Shown here in pieces: positions 35,419-43,841 of a DNA stretch of 64,000 bases. How positions within the stretch are numbered: position 1 is the stretch's first letter; each line of letters starts with the position of its first letter. The translations under genes and the position numbers were made by a program. The DNA is taken from assembly GCF_011926545.1 (NCBI RefSeq), contig NZ_JAATIT010000003.1, positions 310,001 through 374,000 on the forward strand, given 5' to 3'. The notes under the pieces are model-generated. The model made no database searches. It was not told the origin of the DNA and worked only from the letters and a program-made list of their open reading frames with translations. Source of the stretch: Sphingopyxis italica (GTDB taxonomy: Bacteria; Pseudomonadota; Alphaproteobacteria; Sphingomonadales; Sphingomonadaceae).

Positions 35419-35817
35419 GTGAACCCCCACGATCACATCGACGAAGCCGCGCTGGAGCACCTGATTCCGGCCTTTTACGCCCGGGTGCGGGCCGACCCCG
35501 AAATCGGCCCGCTGTTCAACGAAGCAGTCGAAGACTGGCCCGCGCATCTCGAAAAACTCGTCGCCTTCTGGTCGTCGGTGATGCTGACGACCGGCCGCTA
35601 CAAGGGCAGCCCGGTGGCCGAGCATCTGAAACACAAGGCGCGCATCACCCCCGCAATGTTCGACCGCTGGCTCGCGCTCTGGACCGCGACGACCGATGAA
35701 CTGATGGCGCCCGACGCGGCCGCCGCGCTGCAAGCCAAAGCCGCGCGCATCGCCGAAAGCCTGCAACTCGCGCTCTTCTTTCGTCTCGACGACCCCACCG
35801 GCCGCCGCGCCGCCTGA
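35419..35817 (+). CDS. group III truncated haemoglobin
   Basis: A 132-residue truncated globin of the TrHb3 class. Features are HLIPAFYARVRADPEIGPLFN, the tryptophan-rich FWSSVMLTTGRYKG and the proximal-histidine/F-helix part HLKHKARITPAMFDRWLALW. Such proteins bind O2/NO and are linked to NO detoxification or peroxide handling. GTG at 35419 is chosen because GGAG lies six bases upstream; a TTG at 35407 is the alternative. It is first in a two-globin operon opposite the NsrR-like regulator. Confidence 0.9.
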   Translation: MNPHDHIDEAALEHLIPAFYARVRADPEIGPLFNEAVEDWPAHLEKLVAFWSSVMLTTGRYKGSPVAEHLKHKARITPAMFDRWLALWTATTDELMAPDAAAALQAKAARIAESLQLALFFRLDDPTGRRAA

Positions 35818-35865
35818 ACCACCCCACCCTTTTTTATCTCCCCTCCCGAACAGGAATCCAAAAAC

Positions 35866-36315
35866 ATGCGCACCGCTTCCGCCCACGCGATGGAAATCGT
35901 CAAGGCCACCGCCCCGGCACTCGAAAAGCACGGCCTCGCGATCACCACGGCGATGTACGCCCGGCTGTTCCAAAACGAGGAGATCGCAGCGATGTTCGAC
36001 CGCGCTGCGCAGACGAGCGGCGAACAGCCGAAGCGCCTCGCAGCGGCGATTCTCGCCTATGCGAAGAATATCGACAGGCTCCAGAACCTCGGTCCGGCGG
36101 TCTCGCGCATGGTGAGCCGCCATATCGAAACCGGCGTCCGGCCCGAACATTATCCGCACGTCGCCAACGCCCTGCTCCCCGCGATCCGCGACGTGCTGGG
36201 CGAAGAGGTCGCGACCGACGAGGTGCTCGCGGCGTGGGGCGAGGCCTATTGGATGCTCGCCGACATTCTGATTGGCGCGGAGGCGCAGGCATATGAGGAT
36301 GCCGAGGCGGCCTAA
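35866..36315 (+). CDS. single-domain globin (flavohaemoglobin-type globin domain)
   Basis: A 149-residue globin similar to Vitreoscilla haemoglobin and to the globin part of flavohaemoglobin. The N-terminus VKATAPALEKHGLAITTAMYARLF and the proximal region SRHIETGVRPEHYPHVANALLPAI are diagnostic. No FAD or NAD domain follows, so it needs a separate reductase if it acts as an NO dioxygenase. It lies 48 bp after the truncated globin gene, in the same operon. A REP element follows. Confidence 0.92.
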   Translation: MRTASAHAMEIVKATAPALEKHGLAITTAMYARLFQNEEIAAMFDRAAQTSGEQPKRLAAAILAYAKNIDRLQNLGPAVSRMVSRHIETGVRPEHYPHVANALLPAIRDVLGEEVATDEVLAAWGEAYWMLADILIGAEAQAYEDAEAA

Positions 36316-36373
36316 CCCCGCTCCGGGGCGGCGGCAACGACCGGAAGCGGTGGGTTGCGGCCATCCTTTTCAT

Positions 36374-36484
36374 CGTCATCCCGGCGAAGGCCGGGATCTC
36401 ACCCTAACGGTTTTACGCACCGGCGAGATCCCGGCCCCTTCGACTGCCTTGCAGACGCTCAGGACAGGCTTCGCCGGGATGACG
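36374..36484. repeat. REP-type inverted repeat, long form with 33-base insert
   Basis: Third copy of the family. The left arm (from 36374) and the interrupted right arm (ending 36484) match the element at 27880, with the same 33-base insert differing by one base. It lies between the globin operon and the Grx4 operon. Confidence 0.88.
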
Positions 36485-36524
36485 AATAAGCCAATATCGT
36501 CAATCCACCCCAAAGCCGACAAAC

Positions 36525-36558
36525 AAAACCCGCCGGCACATCAGCGCCGGCGGGTTTT
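36525..36558 (-). terminator. bidirectional intrinsic terminator
   Basis: AAAACCCGCCGG (36525-36536) pairs with CCGGCGGGTTTT (36547-36558) with T-rich sequence on both sides. It ends the Grx4 operon on the minus strand and probably stops plus-strand readthrough from the globins. Confidence 0.9.
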
Positions 36559-36579
36559 TCAAGCCGCGAATGCACCCCC

Positions 36580-36912
36580 TTATTCGGCGCGCGTCGGGAT
36601 GCCGTTCATCAGCGTGTGCAGTTCGCCCGCTTCCCACATCTCCATCATAATGTCGCTGCCGCCGACGAATTCGCCCTTCACATAAAGCTGCGGGATCGTC
36701 GGCCAGTCCGAAAATTCCTTGATGCCCTGACGGACTTCCATGTCCTGCAACACATCGACGGTTTCATATTCGACGCCGAGGCGGTCGAGCATCGCGATCG
36801 CGCGCGAGGAAAACCCGCACTGGGGAAAGAGCGGCGTGCCCTTCATAAAGAGCAGCACGGGGTTGTCGGCGACCAGCGTGGCGATGCGGTCGTGGGTGGT
36901 GGGGTCGGTCAT
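36580..36912 (-). CDS. grxD: monothiol glutaredoxin Grx4 (CGFS type)
   Basis: A 110-residue monothiol glutaredoxin that binds and delivers [2Fe-2S] clusters, usually with BolA. The active site is PQCGFSSRA, preceded by LFMKGTP, and [19 protein letters not shown] carries the glutathione-binding TVP-like loop (here TIP) and the GG segment. The ATG at 36912 has GGAG upstream; the longer frame adds only non-conserved arginine-rich sequence. It is the last gene of the DUF1476/BolA/Grx4 operon, and the direct neighbourhood of BolA supports the role. Confidence 0.95.
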   Translation of the reverse strand: MTDPTTHDRIATLVADNPVLLFMKGTPLFPQCGFSSRAIAMLDRLGVEYETVDVLQDMEVRQGIKEFSDWPTIPQLYVKGEFVGGSDIMMEMWEAGELHTLMNGIPTRAE

Positions 36913-36961
36913 TGTCGGTCTCCGGGCAGGCGCGCCATCGCGCCGGCAAATCATCTAACCC

Positions 36962-37195
36962 TTATGAGGGGATGGCGGTCGTCAATTGCAAGGCATGAAG
37001 TTCACCGCCCATGCGTCCTCCCAAGGCTGCATAGACCGCCTTGTGCCGCGCGACGCGGGTCATCCCCTGAAAGGATGCGCTGACGACGTGCGCCGCATAA
37101 TGGTCGTTGTCGCCGGCGAGGTCGGTGATCGTCACCTCGGCATCGGGAAAGGCCGCGACGATCATCGCCCGCAGATCGTCCTCGCGCATGCCCAT
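36962..37195 (-). CDS. BolA family protein
   Basis: A 77-residue BolA/IbaG-type protein. The class II KH-like fold is marked by DHYAAHVVSASFQGMTRVARHKAVYAALG. The conserved RHKAVYAAL helix contains the histidine that co-ligates the [2Fe-2S] cluster with Grx4. The ATG at 37195 or the ATG two codons later are both possible starts. It lies 49 bp before grxD and 10 bp after the DUF1476 gene, the classical iron-sulfur trafficking pairing. Confidence 0.93.
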   Translation of the reverse strand: MGMREDDLRAMIVAAFPDAEVTITDLAGDNDHYAAHVVSASFQGMTRVARHKAVYAALGGRMGGELHALQLTTAIPS

Positions 37196-37205
37196 GCCGA
37201 TCGCC

Positions 37206-37532
37206 TCAGTTCTGGCTGTCGATGAACTGGCGGCGCGCTTCGACTGCCTTGTCGTTCAGCGCCGCGCGGATTTCGGCGTCGCTGATCTCGACGCTCGCCG
37301 CGGTCAGATCGCCCGCGAGCTTGCGGATGACGTCCTCGTCGCCCGCTTCCTCGAAATCGGCCTGCACGACCGCCTTGGCATAGGCGTCGGTTTCCTCGGG
37401 GGTCAGCCCCATGCGCTCGGCCGCCCATTCGCCGAGCAGCCGGTTGCGGCGCGCGGTGATCCGGAATTGCACCTCCTGGTCGCGTGCGAATTTCGTCTCG
37501 AAAGCCCGTTCCCGATCGTCGAATGCGCTCAT
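37206..37532 (-). CDS. DUF1476 protein, ATPase inhibitor subunit zeta
   Basis: A 108-residue protein of DUF1476, identified in Paracoccus as the zeta subunit that inhibits the F1-ATPase of alphaproteobacteria. FDDRERAFETKFARDQE is the inhibitory N-terminal region and AARRNRLLGEWAAERMG-like sequence (here TARRNRLLGEWAAERMG) follows, then a four-helix bundle. It is restricted to alphaproteobacteria, supporting the taxonomic call. It is first in the operon with BolA and Grx4. Confidence 0.9.
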   Translation of the reverse strand: MSAFDDRERAFETKFARDQEVQFRITARRNRLLGEWAAERMGLTPEETDAYAKAVVQADFEEAGDEDVIRKLAGDLTAASVEISDAEIRAALNDKAVEARRQFIDSQN

Positions 37533-37742
37533 CTTGTCCTCGTCCGAATGAATCTCTCTTCGCAGATAGGTGGCCTGTCCCGGCGGCGCAAGCCGCCTGT
37601 GCGGCAGATCACTTCCCTTTCGCTTACGAAGGGTTTAGGGTTCATCCCCAAGGGAATGGGTCGTACCGCAGCAATGAAGATTGCGCCTTGCCGACATCGC
37701 GTCGGCACGGTGCCTTCGCGCTTGTGTTTGGGGGATTAGGTG

Positions 37743-40700
37743 ATGACCGCTCGACGTTCGCATTTGGCGCCGTTTCTGGCCGCGCTGGCCTTGGCCGCGC
37801 CGGGAGCCGCGCTGGCGCAGGGAGGCGACCCGACGCTTCGCGACAGTTTCGCGATCGGCGGCGAGGGCGGCTCGCTGTGCGAGGTGCAGGCCACCGTCCG
37901 CGACCGCGTGATCGAGGGCATGTTCGACCGCGCCTGGACGATCATCTGCCGCGATGCCGGCCAGCCCGTGGGAACGGTGCGCGTGTTGCGCGCCGACGCC
38001 GACGCGGCGCGCGCGCGGATCGAACGCGCCCGCGCCGGCACGATCGCCTGCGCGGCCGATGGCGCCTGCACGGTCGGCGACAGCAATGTCGCGTGGACGA
38101 CGCGGATCGAAGCCGATGGCGATACGAGCTATAGCGTCGAAGGCTTTGCCGCCTATGACGACGCGCTCAGGATCGCGCTCGAATCGGTGCGCCAGCGCCG
38201 GGTCGCCCCCGGCGTGATCAAGGTCGCGACGATTTCGGTCGGCGACAATGACGGTTTCGCACGCACGCTCGCGGGGTCGATCGATCTCGACAAGGCGCTG
38301 GCCGAGGGATATCGCCGCAACCATAGCGGCGATTATGCCGAGGCCGCCGAATTTTTCGAGGCACTGTCGCGCCGCGCGGAGGGCGAACAGGCGGCCGCCG
38401 GAATCGATCCCACCGAATTCACGCTGAACCGCGCGCTGCAACGCTCGAACCTCGGCGAATTCGCCGAAGCCGAGCGCCTGTTCGCCGAGGTTGAGGCCAT
38501 TCCGACCGGCGACCCGGTCCAGCTGCGCCTCCGCCGCAACTTCCGCGCGATCAACGCGCTCAACCAGCGCGATTACGACCGCGCGGCGGCGCTGCTTCAG
38601 GCGCCGATCGCGCCGATCGCCACCGGCGTGACGGTCGCGGGCGACGCGGTGACGCTGACCCCCGAAATCGTCGCCGGCGTCAACAGCGGCGACAACGCCC
38701 GCGTTATCCGGCAGGCGAACGACCGCGAGCGGCTGACCCCGATCGAGCGCGCGCAGATCATCGACGCGCAGGCGGTCCACCTGCTCGGCACCGTCGAACG
38801 GCTCCGCGGCAACGCCGAGGCGGCAAAATCCGCGCAATTGAAGGGGCTCGGCGACGCGCTTGCCGTGCGTCAGGGTCGCGTGACCTCGATCGTTCGCCTG
38901 CGGTCACAGATGCTCGGTGAACTCGCATTGGCCGAGGAAGCGGTCGGCGACCTTGGCAGCGCCGACACGCGCTTCACCCAATCGGTCGACCTGCTCGCGG
39001 CCGAATATCCCGAAACCACCGCGCTCGCTTCGGCGCGCGCGCGCTATGCGTCCTTCCTCACCCGCCACGCGCAGGACGAGAAGGCGATCGGCATCTATCG
39101 CGAGGTCGTCACCGCGCTCGCGAACTCGCAGCGTTCGACCGCGGGAATGGCGAATGTCATGGCGCCCTATTACCGGCTGCTGGCGAACCGCGCGGCGACG
39201 AACCCCGCTGCGGTCGGCGAATTCTTCGTCGCCAGCCAGCTTCAGATCCGTCCCGGCGTCGCCGACACGCAGGCGGTGCTGGCGCGCGAATTGTCGAGCG
39301 GCAGCGACGACGGCGCGCGGCTGTTCCGCCAGGCGACGACGCTGAACCGCGACATCGAACGCGCACGGATCGAAGCCGCCCGCCTCGCGCAACTCCCCGA
39401 TTCGCCGGAGGTGGGCGCGCAGCGCGCCGACATCGGGACCCAGCTCGACAATCTGACATTCCAGCAGTCCGAAACGATCATCCAGCTGTCGGCCTTTCCG
39501 CAATATCGCGTCGTCGCGTCGGGCAAGCTCGATCTGGCCGAACTGCAGCAGGTTCTGCGCCCCGGCGAAGCCTATCTGAAGATGCTCGTCGTCGGCGAGA
39601 GCGTCTATGCGATGCTGATCGAACCAGACGGCGCACAACTCTGGAAATCAGACATCGCCGCGTCGGACCTCGATCAAGCGGTCGATACGATCCGCTCGAC
39701 GATCTCTATCGTCGAAAATGGCCGCCGCCTCACCTATCCCTTCGATGCCGCGACGTCCTACAAGCTTTACGGCCAGCTTTTCGGCCCGGTCGCAGCGAAG
39801 CTCCCGTCGGTGCCGCATCTGATCTTCGAACCCGACGGCGCGATGCTGCGGCTGCCGATCAATCTGCTGATCACCGCCGATACGGGGCTCGCCGATTATG
39901 AACGGCGGCTGCTCGACCCCGACGCCGACCCGTTCGACATGCGCCGGATCGCCTGGCTCGGCCGCACGAGCCGCCCGAGCACCGCGGTATCGACACTCGG
40001 CTTTCGCAACGCGCGGCAGGCACCGCCCTCGAAGGCGAGCCATCAATATTTCGGGCTCGGCGAGAATCTGCCGGTCGAAGGCCGCTTGCCGTCCACTGGC
40101 ACCCGCGGCGCGGCGGGCGGCAGCGTCGATGGCGACTGCCTGTGGGACGTCGCGCAATGGGGCCGCCCGATCTCGGCCGACGAACTGGTCACGGCGCGCA
40201 ATGCCGTGGGCCGCGCGGCCGGGACGCTGCTCACGGGGGGCGCCTTCACCGACACGGCGGTCAAGAACCGCGCCGACCTAGCCGACTATCGCATCATCCA
40301 TTTCGCGACGCACGGCCTCGTCACCGCACCGAACCCCGCATGCCCCGCGCGCCCCGCGCTCGTCACCTCGTTCGGCGGCGGGGATTCGGACGGCCTCCTG
40401 ACCTTCCAGGAAATCTTCGACCTCCGGATCGACGCCGATCTCGTCATCCTCTCCGCCTGCGATACCGCCGGCGCGGCGAGCGTCGCGGCGACGCGCGAGG
40501 CGGGGCTTTCGGGCGGCGGCAGCGCACTCGACGGGCTGGTGCGCAGCTTCATCGGCGCCGGCGGCCGCTCGGTGATCGCGAGCCACTGGCCCGCGCCCGA
40601 CGATTTCGACGCGACCCAGCGGCTGATCGGCGGCCTGTTCGCGGCCGACGAAGGGACGAGCATCGCCGATGCGCTGGGCGCCACGCAGATGCGGCTGATG

Positions 40701-40832
40701 GACGACCAGCAGACCTCGCACCCCTATTATTGGGCGGGCTTCGCGATCATCGGCGACGGCGGCCAGCCGCTGCTCCACAGCGGCGCGGCCACCGCCCGAA
40801 GGGGAGAGGCTGCCGGCCGCGCCGCCCGCTGA
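37743..40832 (+). CDS. exported TPR-CHAT domain protein (caspase-fold protease)
   Basis: A 1,029-residue protein with a Sec signal (hydrophobic core, AxA at about residue 24), so it acts outside the cytoplasm. The middle (about residues 180-520) is helical with tetratricopeptide-like repeats, such as AEGYRRNHSGDYAEAAEFFEAL. The C-terminal third is a CHAT domain of the caspase clan: His857 in HFATHGLV and Cys906 in LSACDTAG form the catalytic dyad, followed by the GLVRSFIGAGGRSVIASHW core. The target is unknown. ATG at 37743 is used; the preceding GTG codon is in frame. It begins an operon with a CHASE2 cyclase, and the two-partner secretion genes follow. Confidence 0.92.
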   Translation: MTARRSHLAPFLAALALAAPGAALAQGGDPTLRDSFAIGGEGGSLCEVQATVRDRVIEGMFDRAWTIICRDAGQPVGTVRVLRADADAARARIERARAGTIACAADGACTVGDSNVAWTTRIEADGDTSYSVEGFAAYDDALRIALESVRQRRVAPGVIKVATISVGDNDGFARTLAGSIDLDKALAEGYRRNHSGDYAEAAEFFEALSRRAEGEQAAAGIDPTEFTLNRALQRSNLGEFAEAERLFAEVEAIPTGDPVQLRLRRNFRAINALNQRDYDRAAALLQAPIAPIATGVTVAGDAVTLTPEIVAGVNSGDNARVIRQANDRERLTPIERAQIIDAQAVHLLGTVERLRGNAEAAKSAQLKGLGDALAVRQGRVTSIVRLRSQMLGELALAEEAVGDLGSADTRFTQSVDLLAAEYPETTALASARARYASFLTRHAQDEKAIGIYREVVTALANSQRSTAGMANVMAPYYRLLANRAATNPAAVGEFFVASQLQIRPGVADTQAVLARELSSGSDDGARLFRQATTLNRDIERARIEAARLAQLPDSPEVGAQRADIGTQLDNLTFQQSETIIQLSAFPQYRVVASGKLDLAELQQVLRPGEAYLKMLVVGESVYAMLIEPDGAQLWKSDIAASDLDQAVDTIRSTISIVENGRRLTYPFDAATSYKLYGQLFGPVAAKLPSVPHLIFEPDGAMLRLPINLLITADTGLADYERRLLDPDADPFDMRRIAWLGRTSRPSTAVSTLGFRNARQAPPSKASHQYFGLGENLPVEGRLPSTGTRGAAGGSVDGDCLWDVAQWGRPISADELVTARNAVGRAAGTLLTGGAFTDTAVKNRADLADYRIIHFATHGLVTAPNPACPARPALVTSFGGGDSDGLLTFQEIFDLRIDADLVILSACDTAGAASVAATREAGLSGGGSALDGLVRSFIGAGGRSVIASHWPAPDDFDATQRLIGGLFAADEGTSIADALGATQMRLMDDQQTSHPYYWAGFAIIGDGGQPLLHSGAATARRGEAAGRAAR

Positions 40833-40836
40833 TCCG

Positions 40837-42927
40837 ATGAACGCGCCCGAAACCATCATCCCCGCCGAGCCCCCGCCCGCGCAGGACAGCCAGCGCACCG
40901 CGGTGCCGCTTGGCAAGCGCGTGCGCCGGCTGGTCATGCAGCTCGGTCCGTCGCGGATGGCGGCGACGATCGTCTTCCTGCTCGCCGCGATCCTGATCGC
41001 CCGGTTCAGCTGGCAGCTGCCGCTGATCAACGCCGCCGAACGTGCGCTTTACGACGCGCGCGCGACGTTGATGGCGCCCAAGGCCGAACAGGACAGCCGC
41101 ATCACCCTCGTCACCTATAATGACGAGACGCTGTTCAACACCGGCATCCGCTCGCCGCTCGACCGGACCTTGCTCGCGAACGCGCTCGGCAATCTCGACC
41201 AGATGGGCGCGAAGGCGATCGGCATCGATATCGCGTTCGATTCGCCGCGCCCCGACGACGATGTGCTGAAGGCGCAGCTCCGCGCGATGCGGACGCCGAC
41301 CTGGCTCGCCTATGCCGAACAGGCGAGCAACCCGAACACCATCTTCTATGAGCAGCAGAAATTCCTCGAAGCCTTCATCGCCGATGTCGCGACCGCGAAG
41401 ACCAGGCCGACGAGCGTGCTCTTCCGCACCGACGACGACGATGTGATCCGCGAATGGCCCTATCGGCCAAAGCATCTGCCGCCGTTGATGGCGAATGCGT
41501 TGGCGCCGGTCGATCCGGCCTATGCCGATTTTCAGGGCGGCATCCGCTTCCTCGTCCCCGCGCGCGCCGCGGCGGGGCAGGAGGAACCGGTGTTCGCCAA
41601 CATCCCGATCGACACCTTTGCGATACCGATGGATGACCAGATGCGCGCCGCTTTCGCCGAGCTGGTCAAGGGCCGCTATGTGCTGATCGGCGGCGACATC
41701 ATCGACAATGATCAATTCAACACGCCGCTCAGCCGCTTTCCCGACGCGATCACCGGCCAGCATGAAACGATGATCGGGCTCGAGGTTCACGCGCATATGC
41801 TCGCGCAGCAACTCGACAACGCCTGGCCGCGCCCGATTCCGGGGCCGGCGCTCTGGACGCTCGCGGTGTTGATCGTCGCCGCGGGCGGGCTCACCAGCCT
41901 GATCGACCTGCGCGCGCGCTGGGTCGCACTCGCTTTCCTCGGACAAATGGCCTTCTTCATCGCCTTTCCCTTCTGGTTGCAGGCACGCGGCATCGACACG
42001 ACGACGCTGCCGACCTTCGGCTGGGCGGTGGGCTGGCTGTTCGGCTATGCCGCGGTCGGCACCGCGGCGCGCACGGTCGGGTCGCGCCAGCGCGCCTTCG
42101 CGCAATCGGCGCTCGGCAAATATCTGCCCGCCGACGTCGCGGCGCAGATTTTGCGCGACCCCGACCAGCTCTCGCTGCACGGCGAGCGGCGCAACATCTT
42201 CTGCGTCTTCACCGACCTCGAAGGCTTCACCAAATTGAGCCACGCGGTGACCCCGGAGACCGTCGCGCGGCTGCTCAACGAATATCTCGACCGCCTCTCC
42301 GACATCGTGCTCGACCATGGCGGGACGATCGACAAGTTCGTCGGCGACGCCGTCGTCGCCTTCTGGGGCGCGCCGCTCAGCCGCCCCGACGATGGCGAGC
42401 GGGCGGCCGCCGCGGCGCTCGCGATGTATGAAGCGGGCGAGACATTCCGCATCGACCTCGCCGCCGAGGACGTGCCGCCGATCGGGATGACGCGCGTCGG
42501 CCTGCATGTCGGCGACGCGATCGTCGGCAATTTCGGCGGCGAAGGGCGCATCCAATATACCGCGCTCGGCGACAGCATGAACACCGCCTCGCGGCTCGAG
42601 GCGGCGAACAAGAGCCTGAAGACCGGCGTGCTGATCTCGGCCGAAGCCGCCGCGCGCTCGGGCCGCGACGACCTCGTTCCGATGGGCCGCGTCACGCTGC
42701 GCGGGCGCGCACAGCCGGTCGACCTTTTCACCCCGCGCCCCGATCTTGTCCCGGAACGGCGCGCCCGGATCGCCGCGCTTGTCGCGGCGCACGCGGCGGG
42801 CGATAAAAATGCCCATGTGACCGCCGCCACAGCATTGGCCGCGGAATTCGCCCAGGACGCATCCATCCTGTTCCTGATCGAACGCCTGAACCAGACCAAA
42901 GAGGGAGAAAGCTATGTCCTTTCCTGA
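40837..42927 (+). CDS. CHASE2 domain class III adenylate cyclase
   Basis: A 696-residue receptor cyclase. After one membrane helix (about residues 45-65), an extracytoplasmic CHASE2 sensor domain spans about 70-330 (LVTYNDETLF, GIDIAFDSPRPDD and YVLIGGDIIDND). Three more helices follow (about 335-410), then the cyclase domain. Metal aspartates are Asp460 (FTDLEGFT) and Asp504 (DKFVGDAV). Lys500 and Thr575 form the adenine-selecting pair, and Asn582/Arg586 the transition-state pair, so cAMP synthesis is predicted. It starts four bases after the CHAT gene stop. The ligand of the CHASE2 domain is unknown. Confidence 0.93.
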   Translation: MNAPETIIPAEPPPAQDSQRTAVPLGKRVRRLVMQLGPSRMAATIVFLLAAILIARFSWQLPLINAAERALYDARATLMAPKAEQDSRITLVTYNDETLFNTGIRSPLDRTLLANALGNLDQMGAKAIGIDIAFDSPRPDDDVLKAQLRAMRTPTWLAYAEQASNPNTIFYEQQKFLEAFIADVATAKTRPTSVLFRTDDDDVIREWPYRPKHLPPLMANALAPVDPAYADFQGGIRFLVPARAAAGQEEPVFANIPIDTFAIPMDDQMRAAFAELVKGRYVLIGGDIIDNDQFNTPLSRFPDAITGQHETMIGLEVHAHMLAQQLDNAWPRPIPGPALWTLAVLIVAAGGLTSLIDLRARWVALAFLGQMAFFIAFPFWLQARGIDTTTLPTFGWAVGWLFGYAAVGTAARTVGSRQRAFAQSALGKYLPADVAAQILRDPDQLSLHGERRNIFCVFTDLEGFTKLSHAVTPETVARLLNEYLDRLSDIVLDHGGTIDKFVGDAVVAFWGAPLSRPDDGERAAAAALAMYEAGETFRIDLAAEDVPPIGMTRVGLHVGDAIVGNFGGEGRIQYTALGDSMNTASRLEAANKSLKTGVLISAEAAARSGRDDLVPMGRVTLRGRAQPVDLFTPRPDLVPERRARIAALVAAHAAGDKNAHVTAATALAAEFAQDASILFLIERLNQTKEGESYVLS

Positions 42928-43666
42928 CTTCCGGATGCGCCGTTTCGGCCTGACCGCCGCAGCCGCCGTCGCCGCCATGACCATGGTCACCGCCGCCGCG
43001 GCGCAATCGATGGTCGTCCGCTCGACCGGGCCGTCGGCGGCCAAATATCCGACCGGCGCGCGGCTCAAGTCCAGCGACAAGCTGACCCTCGTCGCGGGCG
43101 ACCGGATCGTGCTGATGCAATCGGGCAAGACGCGCACCCTGTCCGGGCCCGGCACCTTCGGCGCCACCAGCACGGTGCAGGCGAGCCAGTCGCTCGGCGG
43201 CAATGTCTCGCGGATGCTCGCCAAGGGGCCGACGATGCGGTCGCGCGGCGGATTTTCGCGCGGCCCCGACGAACCGACCCCCGCCGAGCTTCGCGCGCCC
43301 AATCTCTGGCTGCTCGACTATCGCGAGGGCGGGACCTTTTGCGTCCTCGATCCGGCGGTGCTGATGCTGTGGCGCCCCAATATGCAGGGCGATACCGCGC
43401 TCGAGATCGAAAGCGGCGGCAAGAAGACGACCGTCGCGATCGTCGATGGCGCCAATTTCCGCAAATGGCCGACCGACATCCTGCCGGTGCAATATGGCGC
43501 CGGCTATCGCCTCTCGGGCGGCGGGCTCGCGCAGCCGGTGACGGTGCGTTTCACCGCCGTGGAAAATGCCCCCGATACGATCGAGGCTTCGGTCGATATG
43601 CTGATGGCCAAGGGCTGCACATCGCAGCTCAATCGCCTGGTCGATACGATGTCGGAAGCGGGTTGA
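42914..43666 (+). CDS. secreted hypothetical protein
   Basis: A 250-residue protein not assigned to a known family. A Sec signal (FGLTAAAAVAAMTMVTAAAAQ) gives a periplasmic or surface protein. The first mature part, YPTGARLKSSDKLTLVAGDRIVLMQSGKTRTLSGPG, resembles FecR-like beta segments in which a surface-type domain follows a glycine turn, but the match is weak. Two cysteines (CVLD and KGCTSQ) could form a disulfide. It overlaps the cyclase by 14 bp with GGGAGAAAG as ribosome binding site, so it belongs to the same operon. Its job in the CHAT module is unknown. Confidence 0.75.
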   Translation: MSFPDFRMRRFGLTAAAAVAAMTMVTAAAAQSMVVRSTGPSAAKYPTGARLKSSDKLTLVAGDRIVLMQSGKTRTLSGPGTFGATSTVQASQSLGGNVSRMLAKGPTMRSRGGFSRGPDEPTPAELRAPNLWLLDYREGGTFCVLDPAVLMLWRPNMQGDTALEIESGGKKTTVAIVDGANFRKWPTDILPVQYGAGYRLSGGGLAQPVTVRFTAVENAPDTIEASVDMLMAKGCTSQLNRLVDTMSEAG

Positions 43667-43799
43667 GTGAACGGATGGAGAGCGATTGAACGCGCCCTAT
43701 CCATCTGATATATTCCCGGGAAATACCGCCTGTCGCGTGGCGGAACCTTCCTTGGGTCGAAATTTGTCTCGCCGGGTCGCCGGCGGAGCCAATGACATT

Positions 43800-43823
43800 G
43801 GCGCACCGCGATCGCGGTGCGCC
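43800..43823. promoter_or_regulatory. 24-base perfect palindrome before the TpsB gene
   Basis: The bases start GGCGCACCGCGA and continue as the exact reverse complement. It ends 18 bases before the TpsB start at 43842 and just upstream of its AAGGGG ribosome binding site. It could be an operator or, in RNA, a hairpin affecting translation. A weaker CCGCC/GGCGG stem lies about 80 bases upstream. Confidence 0.6.
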
Positions 43824-43841
43824 GGAACGCAAGGGGTGGTG

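Noticed and set aside
43713..43722. TTCCCGGGAA palindrome before the TpsB gene
   Set aside because: Ten bases of palindrome are expected often by chance; the 24-base palindrome nearby is far more significant.
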